From Streptomyces koelreuteriae (lineage in GTDB: Bacteria > Actinomycetota > Actinomycetes > Streptomycetales > Streptomycetaceae): 64,000 bases of DNA. Where the stretch lies: the NCBI RefSeq assembly GCF_018604545.1, contig NZ_CP075896.1, positions 124,001 through 188,000 of the forward strand. Reading direction: 5' to 3'. The translations under genes and the position numbers were made by a program. Below, one piece after another: positions 34,560 through 42,077 of this stretch (position 1 is the first letter of the stretch; each line of letters opens with the position of its first letter). The notes under the pieces were generated by a model. That model did no database searches. It was not told the DNA's origin and was given only the letters and a program-made list of their open reading frames with translations.

Positions 34560-34801
34560 GCGGTTCCTCCCCCGGATACGGAGAGCAGCCGCCACCACTG
34601 GGCGAACGAGGTGCACTCGGCGAGGTCGACGAAGGTCACTTCCACGCCGGACTCCCGCCACCGTTCGATGAGGGTGACGACGCGCAGGGAGTCCAGTCCC
34701 GCGTGGAAGGGGTTCTCGTCGAGGTCGACTTCGTGGGGCTGCTGGTGCAGGAGTTCCGCCAGGTCGGCGCGGAAACCCTCCAGCGTGAGGGGAGCAGGCA
34801 T
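34556..34801 (-). CDS. scoB: Acyl carrier protein (ScoB-like)
   Basis: An 81-residue carrier protein with the phosphopantetheine Ser in HAGLDSLRVVTLIERW. The surrounding acidic/hydrophobic pattern is normal. The ATG is at 34801; reading further upstream enters a small tandem repeat and is not coding. It lies between the acyl ligase and the NRPS, overlapping the latter. In the known pathway it carries the fatty acyl chain through glycine addition and isonitrile formation. Confidence 0.88.
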   Translation of the reverse strand: MPAPLTLEGFRADLAELLHQQPHEVDLDENPFHAGLDSLRVVTLIERWRESGVEVTFVDLAECTSFAQWWRLLSVSGGGTA

Positions 34802-34821
34802 GTCGTTCTCTCTCAATGAGC

Positions 34822-34853
34822 CGATGGACCGGTGGACCGATGGACCGGTGGGC
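34822..34853. repeat. 16-base tandem duplication
   Basis: cgatggaccggtggac (34822-34837) is followed directly by cgatggaccggtgggc, one base different. It lies in the 64-base gap between the acyl ligase stop and carrier-protein start, the only sizeable gap in the core biosynthetic operon. It may be simple slippage or a spacer affecting the carrier protein's ribosome-binding region. Confidence 0.6.
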
Positions 34854-34865
34854 CGTGGCGTCCGG

Positions 34866-36383
34866 TCAGTTGACCTTGCGTGCGGAGTCGCCCCAGAAGC
34901 GGTCGCGCAGTTCCCGGCGCAGGATCTTGCCGCTGGGGTTGCGCGGGACGCTGTCGATGAACTCATAGCGGGCGGGCAGCTTGAAGCTCGCCAGGCGCGG
35001 GACGAGGAAGGTGTGCAGGTCCCGGGGCCTGGGCCGCAGCCCGGCGGTGGGGACGACGAAGGCGTGCACGTACTCGCCCCAGCGTTCGTCGGGGGCGCCG
35101 ACGACGACCGCCTCGGCGACTTGGGGGTGGCTTTCCAGGACGTTCTCGATCTCGGCGGGGTAGACGTTCTCGCCGGCGACGAGGACGGCGTCCTTGATGC
35201 GGTCGCGGATGAAGACGTAGCCGTCCTCGTCGACGTATCCGGCGTCCCCGGTGTGGATCCAGCCGTCGACCAGGGTCTCGGCGGTCTTGTCGGGCAGGCC
35301 CCAGTACTCGACCATGTGCGCGGGCGTGGCCAGGCAGACCTCGCCGACGGCGCCCGGCGGCAGTTCGCGGCCCTCCCCGTCGATCACCTTGCTGCGGACT
35401 CCCGGGTAGGGGCGGCCCGCGGCCTGCATGAGGGGGCTGCCGGGGACATGGGCGGCCGGTGGCAGGCAGACGGCGGTGTTGCCGGTCTCGGTCAGGCCGT
35501 AGATCTGGGCGAACTCGCAGTCGAGGACGGCGAGGCTCTCCTCCAGCAGGGCCTCGGAGATCGGGGAGCCGCCGTAGACCGTCTTGCGCAGGGTGGTGAA
35601 GTCCTCGGCTCCGACGCCGGGTTCCAAGAGCATCATGCGGAGCATGGCGGGCACGACGCAGGCGGTCGTGATGCCGAGGTCGCGGATGAGGTCGACGGCT
35701 TGGCGGGCGGCGAAGGCGCGCAGGGCGACGACCGTGGTGCCGGCGTCGAGGTTCTGCGTGGCCCACCACAGTCCGCCGATGTGGAATCCGGGGATGCCGA
35801 TCAGGGCGATGTCGTCGGCCCGCCAGTCGATCCAGTCAAGCCCCTCGCTCCCCAGGGCGTCGCGGATCGCGAAGAAGCTGCGGTGGGCGAGGACGACGCC
35901 CTTGGGCAGTCCGGTGGTGCCGCTGGTGTAGAGCTGGGCGACGGGGGTGTCGGAGGTGGCCTCGAACTCCGTGTCATGGTGCGGGTGCGGTGCGCGCCAT
36001 TCCTCCAGGGAGCCCAGGTGTACGACGGTTTCGGGCTCCGATGCGACGGCTGCCGCGAACTCCTCCTCCACGAACAGCAGCCGGGTGCAGGAGTCCTGGA
36101 GGATGTGGCCGACCTCGGGTGCGGTGAGCCGCCAGTTGACCGGGACGAGGACGGTGCCGGTCTTGGCGCAGGCGAAGAGGATCTCGTAGTAGTGCTCGGA
36201 CTCCTTGCCGAGGTAGGCGACCCGGTCACCGGGGGTGAGCCCGGCGGCGCGCAGGGCGTGGGCGACGCGGTTGCTCTCGCGGTGGAGGGCCGCGTAGGTC
36301 AGGCTGCGGCCCTCGCACAGCACCGCCGGGTGGTCCGGTCGGTGCTCGGCGTGGTGCCGGGTGGTCTGGACGAGTGTCTTCAC
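34866..36383 (-). CDS. scoC: Fatty acyl-ACP ligase (ScoC-like)
   Basis: A 505-residue ANL-superfamily adenylating enzyme. Motifs: QLYTSGTTGLPKGVVLAH, YGLTETGN, GWIHTGDAGYVDEDGY, RIKDAVLVAGENVYPAEIE, and the catalytic Lys in NPSGKILRRELR. It should activate an alpha,beta-unsaturated or medium-chain fatty acid and load it on the adjacent carrier protein. The start is a GTG at 36383, with AAGGG upstream. It is 18 bases downstream of the thioesterase-like gene. Confidence 0.88.
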   Translation of the reverse strand: MKTLVQTTRHHAEHRPDHPAVLCEGRSLTYAALHRESNRVAHALRAAGLTPGDRVAYLGKESEHYYEILFACAKTGTVLVPVNWRLTAPEVGHILQDSCTRLLFVEEEFAAAVASEPETVVHLGSLEEWRAPHPHHDTEFEATSDTPVAQLYTSGTTGLPKGVVLAHRSFFAIRDALGSEGLDWIDWRADDIALIGIPGFHIGGLWWATQNLDAGTTVVALRAFAARQAVDLIRDLGITTACVVPAMLRMMLLEPGVGAEDFTTLRKTVYGGSPISEALLEESLAVLDCEFAQIYGLTETGNTAVCLPPAAHVPGSPLMQAAGRPYPGVRSKVIDGEGRELPPGAVGEVCLATPAHMVEYWGLPDKTAETLVDGWIHTGDAGYVDEDGYVFIRDRIKDAVLVAGENVYPAEIENVLESHPQVAEAVVVGAPDERWGEYVHAFVVPTAGLRPRPRDLHTFLVPRLASFKLPARYEFIDSVPRNPSGKILRRELRDRFWGDSARKVN

Positions 36384-36401
36384 AGGTGAACCCTTCGGCG
36401 G

Positions 36402-36899
36402 TCAGGGGACGTTGACGAACGCGAGGGTCACCTCGCCGTCGCAGCGGCCCGATGCGGCGTCCCGGTAGCGGAAGGCGGTATCGGCGTGCAGGAACGGGGT
36501 GCCGTCGGCCCGGGTGCGCCGGGTGACGGACCGGAATTCCATCTCCCCGGAGAAGGCCCGGGGATCGACCGGACGCCGGAAACGCGCCGAGAAACGGGCG
36601 ATGAGAATGTCCGGCAGCTGATGCTTCCAGAAGTCGTCCATTGTCCAGGATTCGAACCCCGTACCGATCCCGTCTTTCACGGACTTGGCGACGAGGTAAT
36701 ACATCATCTGGTTGTAGCAGATGTTCACCTCGACGGAATTCAGATGCCCGGTGTCGTCGATGTAGCACGACTCGGGGATCTCGAACTCACAATGGGCGAA
36801 AGCCCGGCCGTCCGTTTCCGTCACGGCAGCCGAACGCAGGTACTTGCAGTGCTCCTTGTAGGGCGCCAGCACCTGGGCCAGCAGCGCTTCGTCCGTCAT
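36402..36899 (-). CDS. scoD: Glycine-adding thioesterase-fold lyase/thioesterase (ScoD-like)
   Basis: A 165-residue hot-dog-fold protein resembling FcoT/ScoD, with [22 protein letters not shown] and [19 protein letters not shown]. In the established ScoA-E pathway this protein adds glycine to the beta carbon of the unsaturated acyl-ACP and hydrolyses the thioester, giving the N-carboxymethyl-3-aminoacid substrate for ScoE. The ATG overlaps the ScoE-like stop (ATGA). It also resembles Rv0098 of the mycobacterial isonitrile operon. Confidence 0.85.
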   Translation of the reverse strand: MTDEALLAQVLAPYKEHCKYLRSAAVTETDGRAFAHCEFEIPESCYIDDTGHLNSVEVNICYNQMMYYLVAKSVKDGIGTGFESWTMDDFWKHQLPDILIARFSARFRRPVDPRAFSGEMEFRSVTRRTRADGTPFLHADTAFRYRDAASGRCDGEVTLAFVNVP

Positions 36900-37789
36900 G
36901 CCGCCACCTCCATCCCGTCGTGGAGCCGACGCTCGTCGTGCACGGTGACGCGGTGGGAGACGGTCGGCTCGGGTGTGGTGGTGTGCCGGGCGCGGTGGAT
37001 GAGGCTGCGGTTGTCCCAGACCAGCAGGTCGCCCTTCTCGAAGCCCTGCAGGTGGATGTTCTCGTGCTCGAAGGCCTCGTCGAGCTGGCCGGTGGCGTCG
37101 AACAGCCGCTTCAGCAGCTCCTCGTCGAGCGGCCGGCCGCCCTCGTCCTCGATGCCGACCGTGAAGCCCTCACTGATGTAGAGGACCGTCTCGCCGGTCA
37201 TGGGGTGGGTGAAGGTGGTCGGCTGCCGGACGGCCGGGGTCTTCCGTTCGACCTCGTCGATGATTTCGGAGAGCGGACGGTAGACGTCCTGGGGCCGGAT
37301 CTTGAAGTACTTGCGCACGGAGTGCCGGCAGTAGGTTCCGGCGATCTCCTTCTTGAGGTCCGCGGGCAGTCTCTCGTAGGCCCGGCCCATGTCGATGAAG
37401 TACGTGCCGCGGTTCTTCTCGGGGACGACCTGAGGGTGGATGAGGGTGATACCGAAGGGGTTCGGCATGAACTGGTAGTCGGCGTGCCAGAACTTGCCCG
37501 TTTTCGGTACGCCGATCTGCTTGCCGTTCTCCGGCACGTTGGAGGAGACGAATATCTCCGGCACCTCGGGGTGCTTGTACATGGGCTCGTAGTACGTCTC
37601 GGGGCGGCCGAGCCGCTTTCCGAGTTCCAGGAATTGCTCGGGAGCGAGGTCCTGGCCCTTCAGGATCGCGATCTTCTTGGTGTAGACGGTGTTCTTGAGC
37701 GCCGCGATATCGGCTTCCGAGGCGGTGGTGTGGTCGAAGTCCTCGACCGTCGCGCCCATCGCGTCGCCGGGCTGTTGCTTGATCTCCAT
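36896..37789 (-). CDS. scoE: Isonitrile-forming non-haem iron(II)/2-oxoglutarate oxygenase (ScoE-like)
   Basis: A 297-residue TauD/TfdA-family dioxygenase. Two iron ligands are in [16 protein letters not shown] (HxD) and the distal His is in [14 protein letters not shown]. Together with ScoB, C and D neighbours this marks it as the isonitrile synthase, which oxidatively decarboxylates the glycine-derived unit to an isonitrile. AAGGA lies about ten bases before the ATG. It is the best single marker of the cluster's chemistry. Confidence 0.9.
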   Translation of the reverse strand: MEIKQQPGDAMGATVEDFDHTTASEADIAALKNTVYTKKIAILKGQDLAPEQFLELGKRLGRPETYYEPMYKHPEVPEIFVSSNVPENGKQIGVPKTGKFWHADYQFMPNPFGITLIHPQVVPEKNRGTYFIDMGRAYERLPADLKKEIAGTYCRHSVRKYFKIRPQDVYRPLSEIIDEVERKTPAVRQPTTFTHPMTGETVLYISEGFTVGIEDEGGRPLDEELLKRLFDATGQLDEAFEHENIHLQGFEKGDLLVWDNRSLIHRARHTTTPEPTVSHRVTVHDERRLHDGMEVAA

Positions 37790-37862
37790 GACGAGGTGTC
37801 CTTACGTGAAAGTGAGACGAGACAGCCCACGACCTGCGCGTGGCCGGGGCAGAGAGGAGGGC

Positions 37863-39296
37863 TCAGGGACCGCTGGTCCCCTCGGCCGCGGTGGTGCCGG
37901 TGGCCCTGGGGAGGAGGAGCAGCGCGAGCGCGCCGCAGCCGATACCGCCCGCGATCACGAGGACAGCGGTACGGATGCCGTCGAGGAGCCCGGGGCCGGA
38001 GCCGTTCTGCCCGACTCCCCCGGCGACCGCGACCAGGACTGCGAGGCCGACCGCCCCGCCCACCTGGAGCGTGGTCGACGCCAGCCCCGAGGCGATGCCC
38101 TGGTCTTCTGGGGCCACTCCGGCGGACGCGGCGATCCACATCCCCGTCCACGCGGCCCCCTGGCCGAGCCCCAGCAGCACGATCCCCGGCAGCAGAGCGG
38201 GGTACGAACCGTCGGAGGTGAGCGCCAGGCCGAGGGCCGCGGCCCCGGCGGCACCCAGCGCCATGCCGCCGACCAGCATGCGGCGCGTGCCGAAGGCGGA
38301 CACGGCCCGTTCGCCCGCCTGCGTACCGAGGGCCACGACCACGGCGGGCACGAGGAACGCGAGCCCCGTCGCGATCGCGCTGTAGCCGTGGACGGTCTGG
38401 AAATACAGGGTCAAGAAGTACGGCACCGAACTGAACGTGGCGCTGAACAGGGCGGTCACCCCCATGGCCGTGAGCAGGCCCCGGTGGGCGAACAGCCGGG
38501 CCGGCATGAGCGGGTCACGGGACCGTGTCTCGATGACGGCGAACAGCGTCAGCAGAACGGCCGAGAGCGCCGCGCTCGTGAGGGCCGTGGGACTGGCCCA
38601 GCCCTCCGCGGGGGCCCTCACCAGCAGGAAGACCAGGAGTGTGACCCCGCCCGTCGCGGTCAGCGCGCCCGCCACGTCGAAGTGCCGCGAGCGGTCGACC
38701 GGCCCGTCCCCGGGGAAGAGCGACCACCCGGCGACCGCGAGAGCCCCGGCCACGGGCACGTTGACGAAGAACACAGCCGGCCAGCCGAACGCCTCCACCA
38801 GGAAGCCGCCGAGGAGGGAGCCGAAGCAGAGCCCGCCGGCGCCGGCGGCACTCCACACCGCCAGGGCACGGTTCCGGTCCGGTCCCTCGTCGTACAGGGT
38901 GTTGATCAGGGACAGCGTCGCGGGGAACAGCAGAGAGCCGCCGATCCCCTGGACCACCCTGACGGCGATCAGGACGCCGGGTGACTCCGAGACTCCGCCC
39001 ACGAGGGAGGAACCCGCGTACAGCAGGGCCGCCAGGACGAACATCCGGCGCCGGCCGAGCAGATCCGCGGCCCGCCCGCCCAGCAGCAGACAGCCCCCGG
39101 TGGCCACGACATAGGCGCTGACCACCCACTGCAGGTCATGGTCGGAGAAGCCCAGCCCGCTGCCGATGTCGGGCAGCGCGACGTACACGATGTTGTAGTC
39201 GAGCGAGATGACGAGCTGCGCCGCCGCCAGCACGAGCAGCGGAAGCCCGAGCGGCTTTCGCGGGGCGGTTCTTCCCGGCTCTGTCGCGGCCGTCAT
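37863..39296 (-). CDS. MFS exporter (DHA2-like, 12-14 TM)
   Basis: A 477-residue major facilitator with many hydrophobic segments and family motifs: a loop GGRAADLLGRRRMF (motif A) and VQGIGGSLLFPATLSLI. The DHA2 subgroup usually exports drugs or metabolites. It is coupled to the upstream hydroxylase (stop and start overlap as ATGA) and lies 73 bases before the ScoE-like gene. The likely job is export of the isonitrile product. Confidence 0.85.
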   Translation of the reverse strand: MTAATEPGRTAPRKPLGLPLLVLAAAQLVISLDYNIVYVALPDIGSGLGFSDHDLQWVVSAYVVATGGCLLLGGRAADLLGRRRMFVLAALLYAGSSLVGGVSESPGVLIAVRVVQGIGGSLLFPATLSLINTLYDEGPDRNRALAVWSAAGAGGLCFGSLLGGFLVEAFGWPAVFFVNVPVAGALAVAGWSLFPGDGPVDRSRHFDVAGALTATGGVTLLVFLLVRAPAEGWASPTALTSAALSAVLLTLFAVIETRSRDPLMPARLFAHRGLLTAMGVTALFSATFSSVPYFLTLYFQTVHGYSAIATGLAFLVPAVVVALGTQAGERAVSAFGTRRMLVGGMALGAAGAAALGLALTSDGSYPALLPGIVLLGLGQGAAWTGMWIAASAGVAPEDQGIASGLASTTLQVGGAVGLAVLVAVAGGVGQNGSGPGLLDGIRTAVLVIAGGIGCGALALLLLPRATGTTAAEGTSGP

Positions 39297-40057
39297 CGGT
39301 CGCCCCCGCTCTCCCCCATCAGCCGGCGGATCTCGGTGATCAGGGCGACCAGCGCCCGACGTTCCGGAAGGGTCGTCTCCGGGTGCCAGAGGTCGATGAG
39401 CAGGCAGGTCCGTGGCCTGGTGCCGTCGTTACGTGCCTCGTGCTCGAAGGAGTAGTCGAAGAGGAGGCATTTGCCCTCCTCCCATGAGCGGGTCTCCCCC
39501 GCGACCGTGATGCGGCACCCTTCGGGGATGTCCACCGCGAGATGCAGATTGATGCTGAAGTTCCACAGATCGCAGTGGGGTTCGATGAAGGCGCCCGGCA
39601 GCAGGGTGGAGAAGTGGCTTTCCAGGAGAGGGCATATCTTGCCCGTGTCGACAGCGACGTCCTTCAGTACCCGATAGGCGGTCGGAGCCGCGATGGCCGA
39701 TTCCTCGACCAGGCCGCCGTCGCGGTAGAGGTACAGGGCCTGCCAGTTCTCCTGGCGTGTCAGATAGTGCTCGTAGTCGGCGAACGCCTCCCGGCGTTCC
39801 TCCCACGCGCTGAGCAGCTCCTTCTTGATGGTCCGGTGGTGAGCCTCCAGCTCCCGTACGACGGGGGCCAGTTCGGCGTGGGCGTAGGGGTCGTGCCAGG
39901 GAGTGGGCGAGAGGCCCGGCATGATCCACTTGGCCGCCTTCTGCAGCGGATGCCGTTCGACCCCGCCCGGCTGCAGCATCCGCTCGACCCGGGTGATCGA
40001 TTCCGCGCCGAACTCGGCTCGGACGGCGGCGAAGGCGTTCTCTATCTCTGGTGTCAC
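39293..40057 (-). CDS. Aspartyl/asparaginyl beta-hydroxylase-family oxygenase
   Basis: A 254-residue non-haem iron/2-oxoglutarate oxygenase of the Asp/Asn hydroxylase family (PF05118 type). The ligands are visible as His and Asp in FIEPHCDLWNFSINLHL and the distal His in YSFEHEARND. The oxoglutarate Arg is in PRTCLLIDLWHPET. The GTG at 40057, preceded by GAGAGG, lies ten bases after the ECF sigma stop. It is first in the biosynthetic transcript and is not part of the minimal ScoA-E set. It may hydroxylate the amino acid core or the lipopeptide. Confidence 0.82.
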   Translation of the reverse strand: MTPEIENAFAAVRAEFGAESITRVERMLQPGGVERHPLQKAAKWIMPGLSPTPWHDPYAHAELAPVVRELEAHHRTIKKELLSAWEERREAFADYEHYLTRQENWQALYLYRDGGLVEESAIAAPTAYRVLKDVAVDTGKICPLLESHFSTLLPGAFIEPHCDLWNFSINLHLAVDIPEGCRITVAGETRSWEEGKCLLFDYSFEHEARNDGTRPRTCLLIDLWHPETTLPERRALVALITEIRRLMGESGGDR

Positions 40058-40067
40058 CGTCTGCCTC

Positions 40068-40712
40068 TCACCTGTTCCGAACCGCCTTCGCCCTGGGACT
40101 GTCGTGTCGGACCAGTAGTCGGTCGGGGACGGGCTCGAGTTCCCCGCCCGCGCCGGCTTTCTCGGCCTCCTCCAGGAGCGTGACGAGGGCCGCCCGGGCC
40201 CGTGCCACCCGCGAACGGATCGTGCCCACGGGGCAGTCGCCCGCCCGGGCCGCCTCGTCGTAGGGCAGTCCCGCCAGTTGGGTGCGGACGAACGCCTCAC
40301 GGCGCTCCGCGGGCAGCGCGTCCAGCAGGTCGAGCAGGGCCACGCCGTCGTCGAAGCCGGGCAGACCGGTCGGCTGGGCGCGTTCGACCCATGCCGTCCA
40401 GTCGTCGACGTCGGCCTGTTTCGGCCGTGTGGCGGCGTAGCGCAGGCTGTCGACGACCGTGCGGCGCGCGATGGTCAGCAGCCAGGTGCGTGCCGACGAG
40501 CGCCCCTCGAACCGGTGCAGGCTGCCGAGCGCCCGCAGGAACGTGTCCTGCGTCAGGTCGTCGGCCGCCTGACGGTCGGCGGAGAGGTAGGTGACGTAGC
40601 GGACGACGTCCGGGTGGAGTGCGCGTACGAAGCGGTCGACGGCGTCGGGGTCGCCGGTCCGGGCGGCGAGAGCCCAGGCCGTGGCGCGGTCGTCGCGGAC
40701 AGGAGTGATCAC
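40068..40712 (-). CDS. ECF-type RNA polymerase sigma factor
   Basis: A 214-residue sigma factor with sigma-2 (LSADRQAADDLTQDTFLRALG) and sigma-4 (LAGLPYDEAARAGDCPVGTIRSRVARARAAL) domains. The start is the GTG at 40712, with AAGGA six bases upstream. A longer frame to 40778 has no ribosome-binding site. No anti-sigma gene is adjacent. It sits between the copper operon and the biosynthetic genes, and its own coding end contains a promoter (40118-40144) for the latter. By analogy, SigC of Mycobacterium tuberculosis controls the nrp isonitrile operon. This sigma probably recognises GGGAACTC-N15-CGAC. Confidence 0.88.
   Translation of the reverse strand: MITPVRDDRATAWALAARTGDPDAVDRFVRALHPDVVRYVTYLSADRQAADDLTQDTFLRALGSLHRFEGRSSARTWLLTIARRTVVDSLRYAATRPKQADVDDWTAWVERAQPTGLPGFDDGVALLDLLDALPAERREAFVRTQLAGLPYDEAARAGDCPVGTIRSRVARARAALVTLLEEAEKAGAGGELEPVPDRLLVRHDSPRAKAVRNR
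40118..40144 (-). promoter_or_regulatory. ECF-type promoter of the hydroxylase/exporter/isonitrile operon
   Basis: On the minus strand, GGGAACTC (40144-40137), 15 bases, then CGAC (40121-40118) running into TACTG. It lies inside the 3' end of the ECF sigma gene and about 53 bases (from the predicted start near 40110) upstream of the hydroxylase start. It matches the uptake-operon promoter through CGACTACTG and the copper-operon promoter through GGGAACTC and CGAC. Confidence 0.65.
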
Positions 40713-40826
40713 CTGATGTCCTTCTCGTTCTCGGGTGATCCGGGGCCGGTTCGGCAGGGTGGTGGCATGGTTGAGCACGCCACGGCCGAAGGGGCCCTGG
40801 ACGGGAGTGGGACGGAGCCGGCTGTC

Positions 40827-41540
40827 TCAGACGACAGCGGTCCCGGCCGGAGGCCCCCGAGAGACGATCGTGTACGCGAAGGTCAGCCGCGGGACCCGCT
40901 CCGCACGTTCACGCGTCGGCCGCAGGCGGGGCCGACGGGGCGGGACGGGCAGCGGCAACGGCAGCCGCAGCGGAGCGGCCAGCCGGCCGGCGACGGCCCG
41001 CAGAAGACGGAAGGCCGCCCGTTCACCGAACGCCAGCCACACACCGGTCAGCAGAGCGGCCAGCAGGTGGGCGGCGAGCATGCCGAGCGACGACGGGTCG
41101 CCGGTGCCGTGGGCCATAGGGTCCATGTGGCCCATGTGGCCCATGTGGCTGATGTGGCCCATGTGGCTGATGTGGCCTATGTGGCCCATGTGCTGGGCGT
41201 GCGCCGCGTGGCCCATGCCCATGGATCCCATGCCCATCGAGCCCATGTCCGACGGCACCCCGGCACCTGTGCCGGAGCCCGGCGCCGTCGACTGGCCCCA
41301 GGAGAAGGCCGAGTGGAGCGTCCCCTGCGCGACGACGACCACCGTCACGACCAGCGGAAAGCCCCGTTCACGGCCCGCCAGCGCCCAGCCGGCGCCGCTC
41401 GTGACGGCGAACCCGGCGGCCAGGGTCCACCACGGCACGGCGGAGCCCGACATCAGTACGTGCCCGAGGGCGGCGAGCAGCACGCAGAGGGCCGCGAACA
41501 CCGCGGCCCGCACCGTGCGCGCACACCACCCAGCGGTCAT
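40827..41540 (-). CDS. Membrane protein with a His/Met-rich metal-binding loop
   Basis: A 237-residue protein of unrecognised family. Hydrophobic segments lie near residues 12-30, 36-56 and 61-75, followed by a Gly/Met/His loop at about 97-145 and another hydrophobic segment near 152-172. The loop repeats His-Met-Gly-His and His-Ile units, ideal for Cu(I)/Cu(II) binding. The tail from 180 is Arg/Pro-rich. It starts nine bases after the PCuAC-like gene in the copper operon, so a copper buffer or transporter accessory is likely. Function is inferred from composition and context only. Confidence 0.75.
   Translation of the reverse strand: MTAGWCARTVRAAVFAALCVLLAALGHVLMSGSAVPWWTLAAGFAVTSGAGWALAGRERGFPLVVTVVVVAQGTLHSAFSWGQSTAPGSGTGAGVPSDMGSMGMGSMGMGHAAHAQHMGHIGHISHMGHISHMGHMGHMDPMAHGTGDPSSLGMLAAHLLAALLTGVWLAFGERAAFRLLRAVAGRLAAPLRLPLPLPVPPRRPRLRPTRERAERVPRLTFAYTIVSRGPPAGTAVV
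41124..41195. repeat. Eight 9-base repeats encoding the His/Met loop
   Basis: Eight consecutive units of the form catgtggcc (with ct, ga or ta variants) occupy 41124-41195. On the minus strand they encode the Met-Gly-His and Ile-Ser-His series of the loop. Because the unit is a multiple of three, slippage would change loop length without breaking the frame. Confidence 0.8.
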
Positions 41541-41549
41541 GACGCCCGC

Positions 41550-42077
41550 TCACCCACGGTCCTGTCCGGGTCGGACCACCACCGCGAGGGTCTTCACCGC
41601 CCCGCCGCGTTCGAAGTGCAGCGTGAAGGCGACGAGGTCACCGGTCCGCCAGCCGCCCTTCCTCACCGGCACGATCACGCCGAGGCTCGCCGGTGACATC
41701 GCGAGGCTCGTTCCGGCCGGGACTCCGACCGAGGACACCGTGCGGTCGGAGGCCGTGTTGGAACTCGTCATGACGTGGCGGCTCAGGGTGGGCCCGCGGT
41801 CGCCGGTTCCGGCGGTCGTCACCTTCAGCAGCCGGTCCGGCGCGCCTCCGCTGTTGGCGATGCGGAAGTAGGCCGCCGTGTCCGGGGTGCTACCGGTGGG
41901 CGCGAACATCCTGCCGTCGGTGACCTTGATCGAGGCCGGGGTGCCGGCGTTGCCGTAGGCGGTCCAGAGGCTCAGTCCGCCGAGGGCGAGCCCGCACGCG
42001 GCGACGGGTGCGACCGCGGCGACGAGGGTGTCGGTGAGCCGGCGGCGGGTCGGGCGCCAGGGGAGCTGTCCGGTCAT
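41550..42077 (-). CDS. PCu(A)C-like copper chaperone with degenerate metal site
   Basis: A 175-residue protein with one N-terminal membrane anchor (about residues 15-40) and a PCuAC-type cupredoxin-like domain: AYFRIANSGGAPDRLLKVTT and VPAGTSLAMSP are recognisable. The first His/Met pair is present in LSRHVMTSS. The usual GGxHxML segment is replaced by ASLGVIV, so the second His and Met ligands appear lost. The ATG overlaps the Cu-ATPase stop. It may have a structural role or weaker copper binding. Confidence 0.72.
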   Translation of the reverse strand: MTGQLPWRPTRRRLTDTLVAAVAPVAACGLALGGLSLWTAYGNAGTPASIKVTDGRMFAPTGSTPDTAAYFRIANSGGAPDRLLKVTTAGTGDRGPTLSRHVMTSSNTASDRTVSSVGVPAGTSLAMSPASLGVIVPVRKGGWRTGDLVAFTLHFERGGAVKTLAVVVRPGQDRG

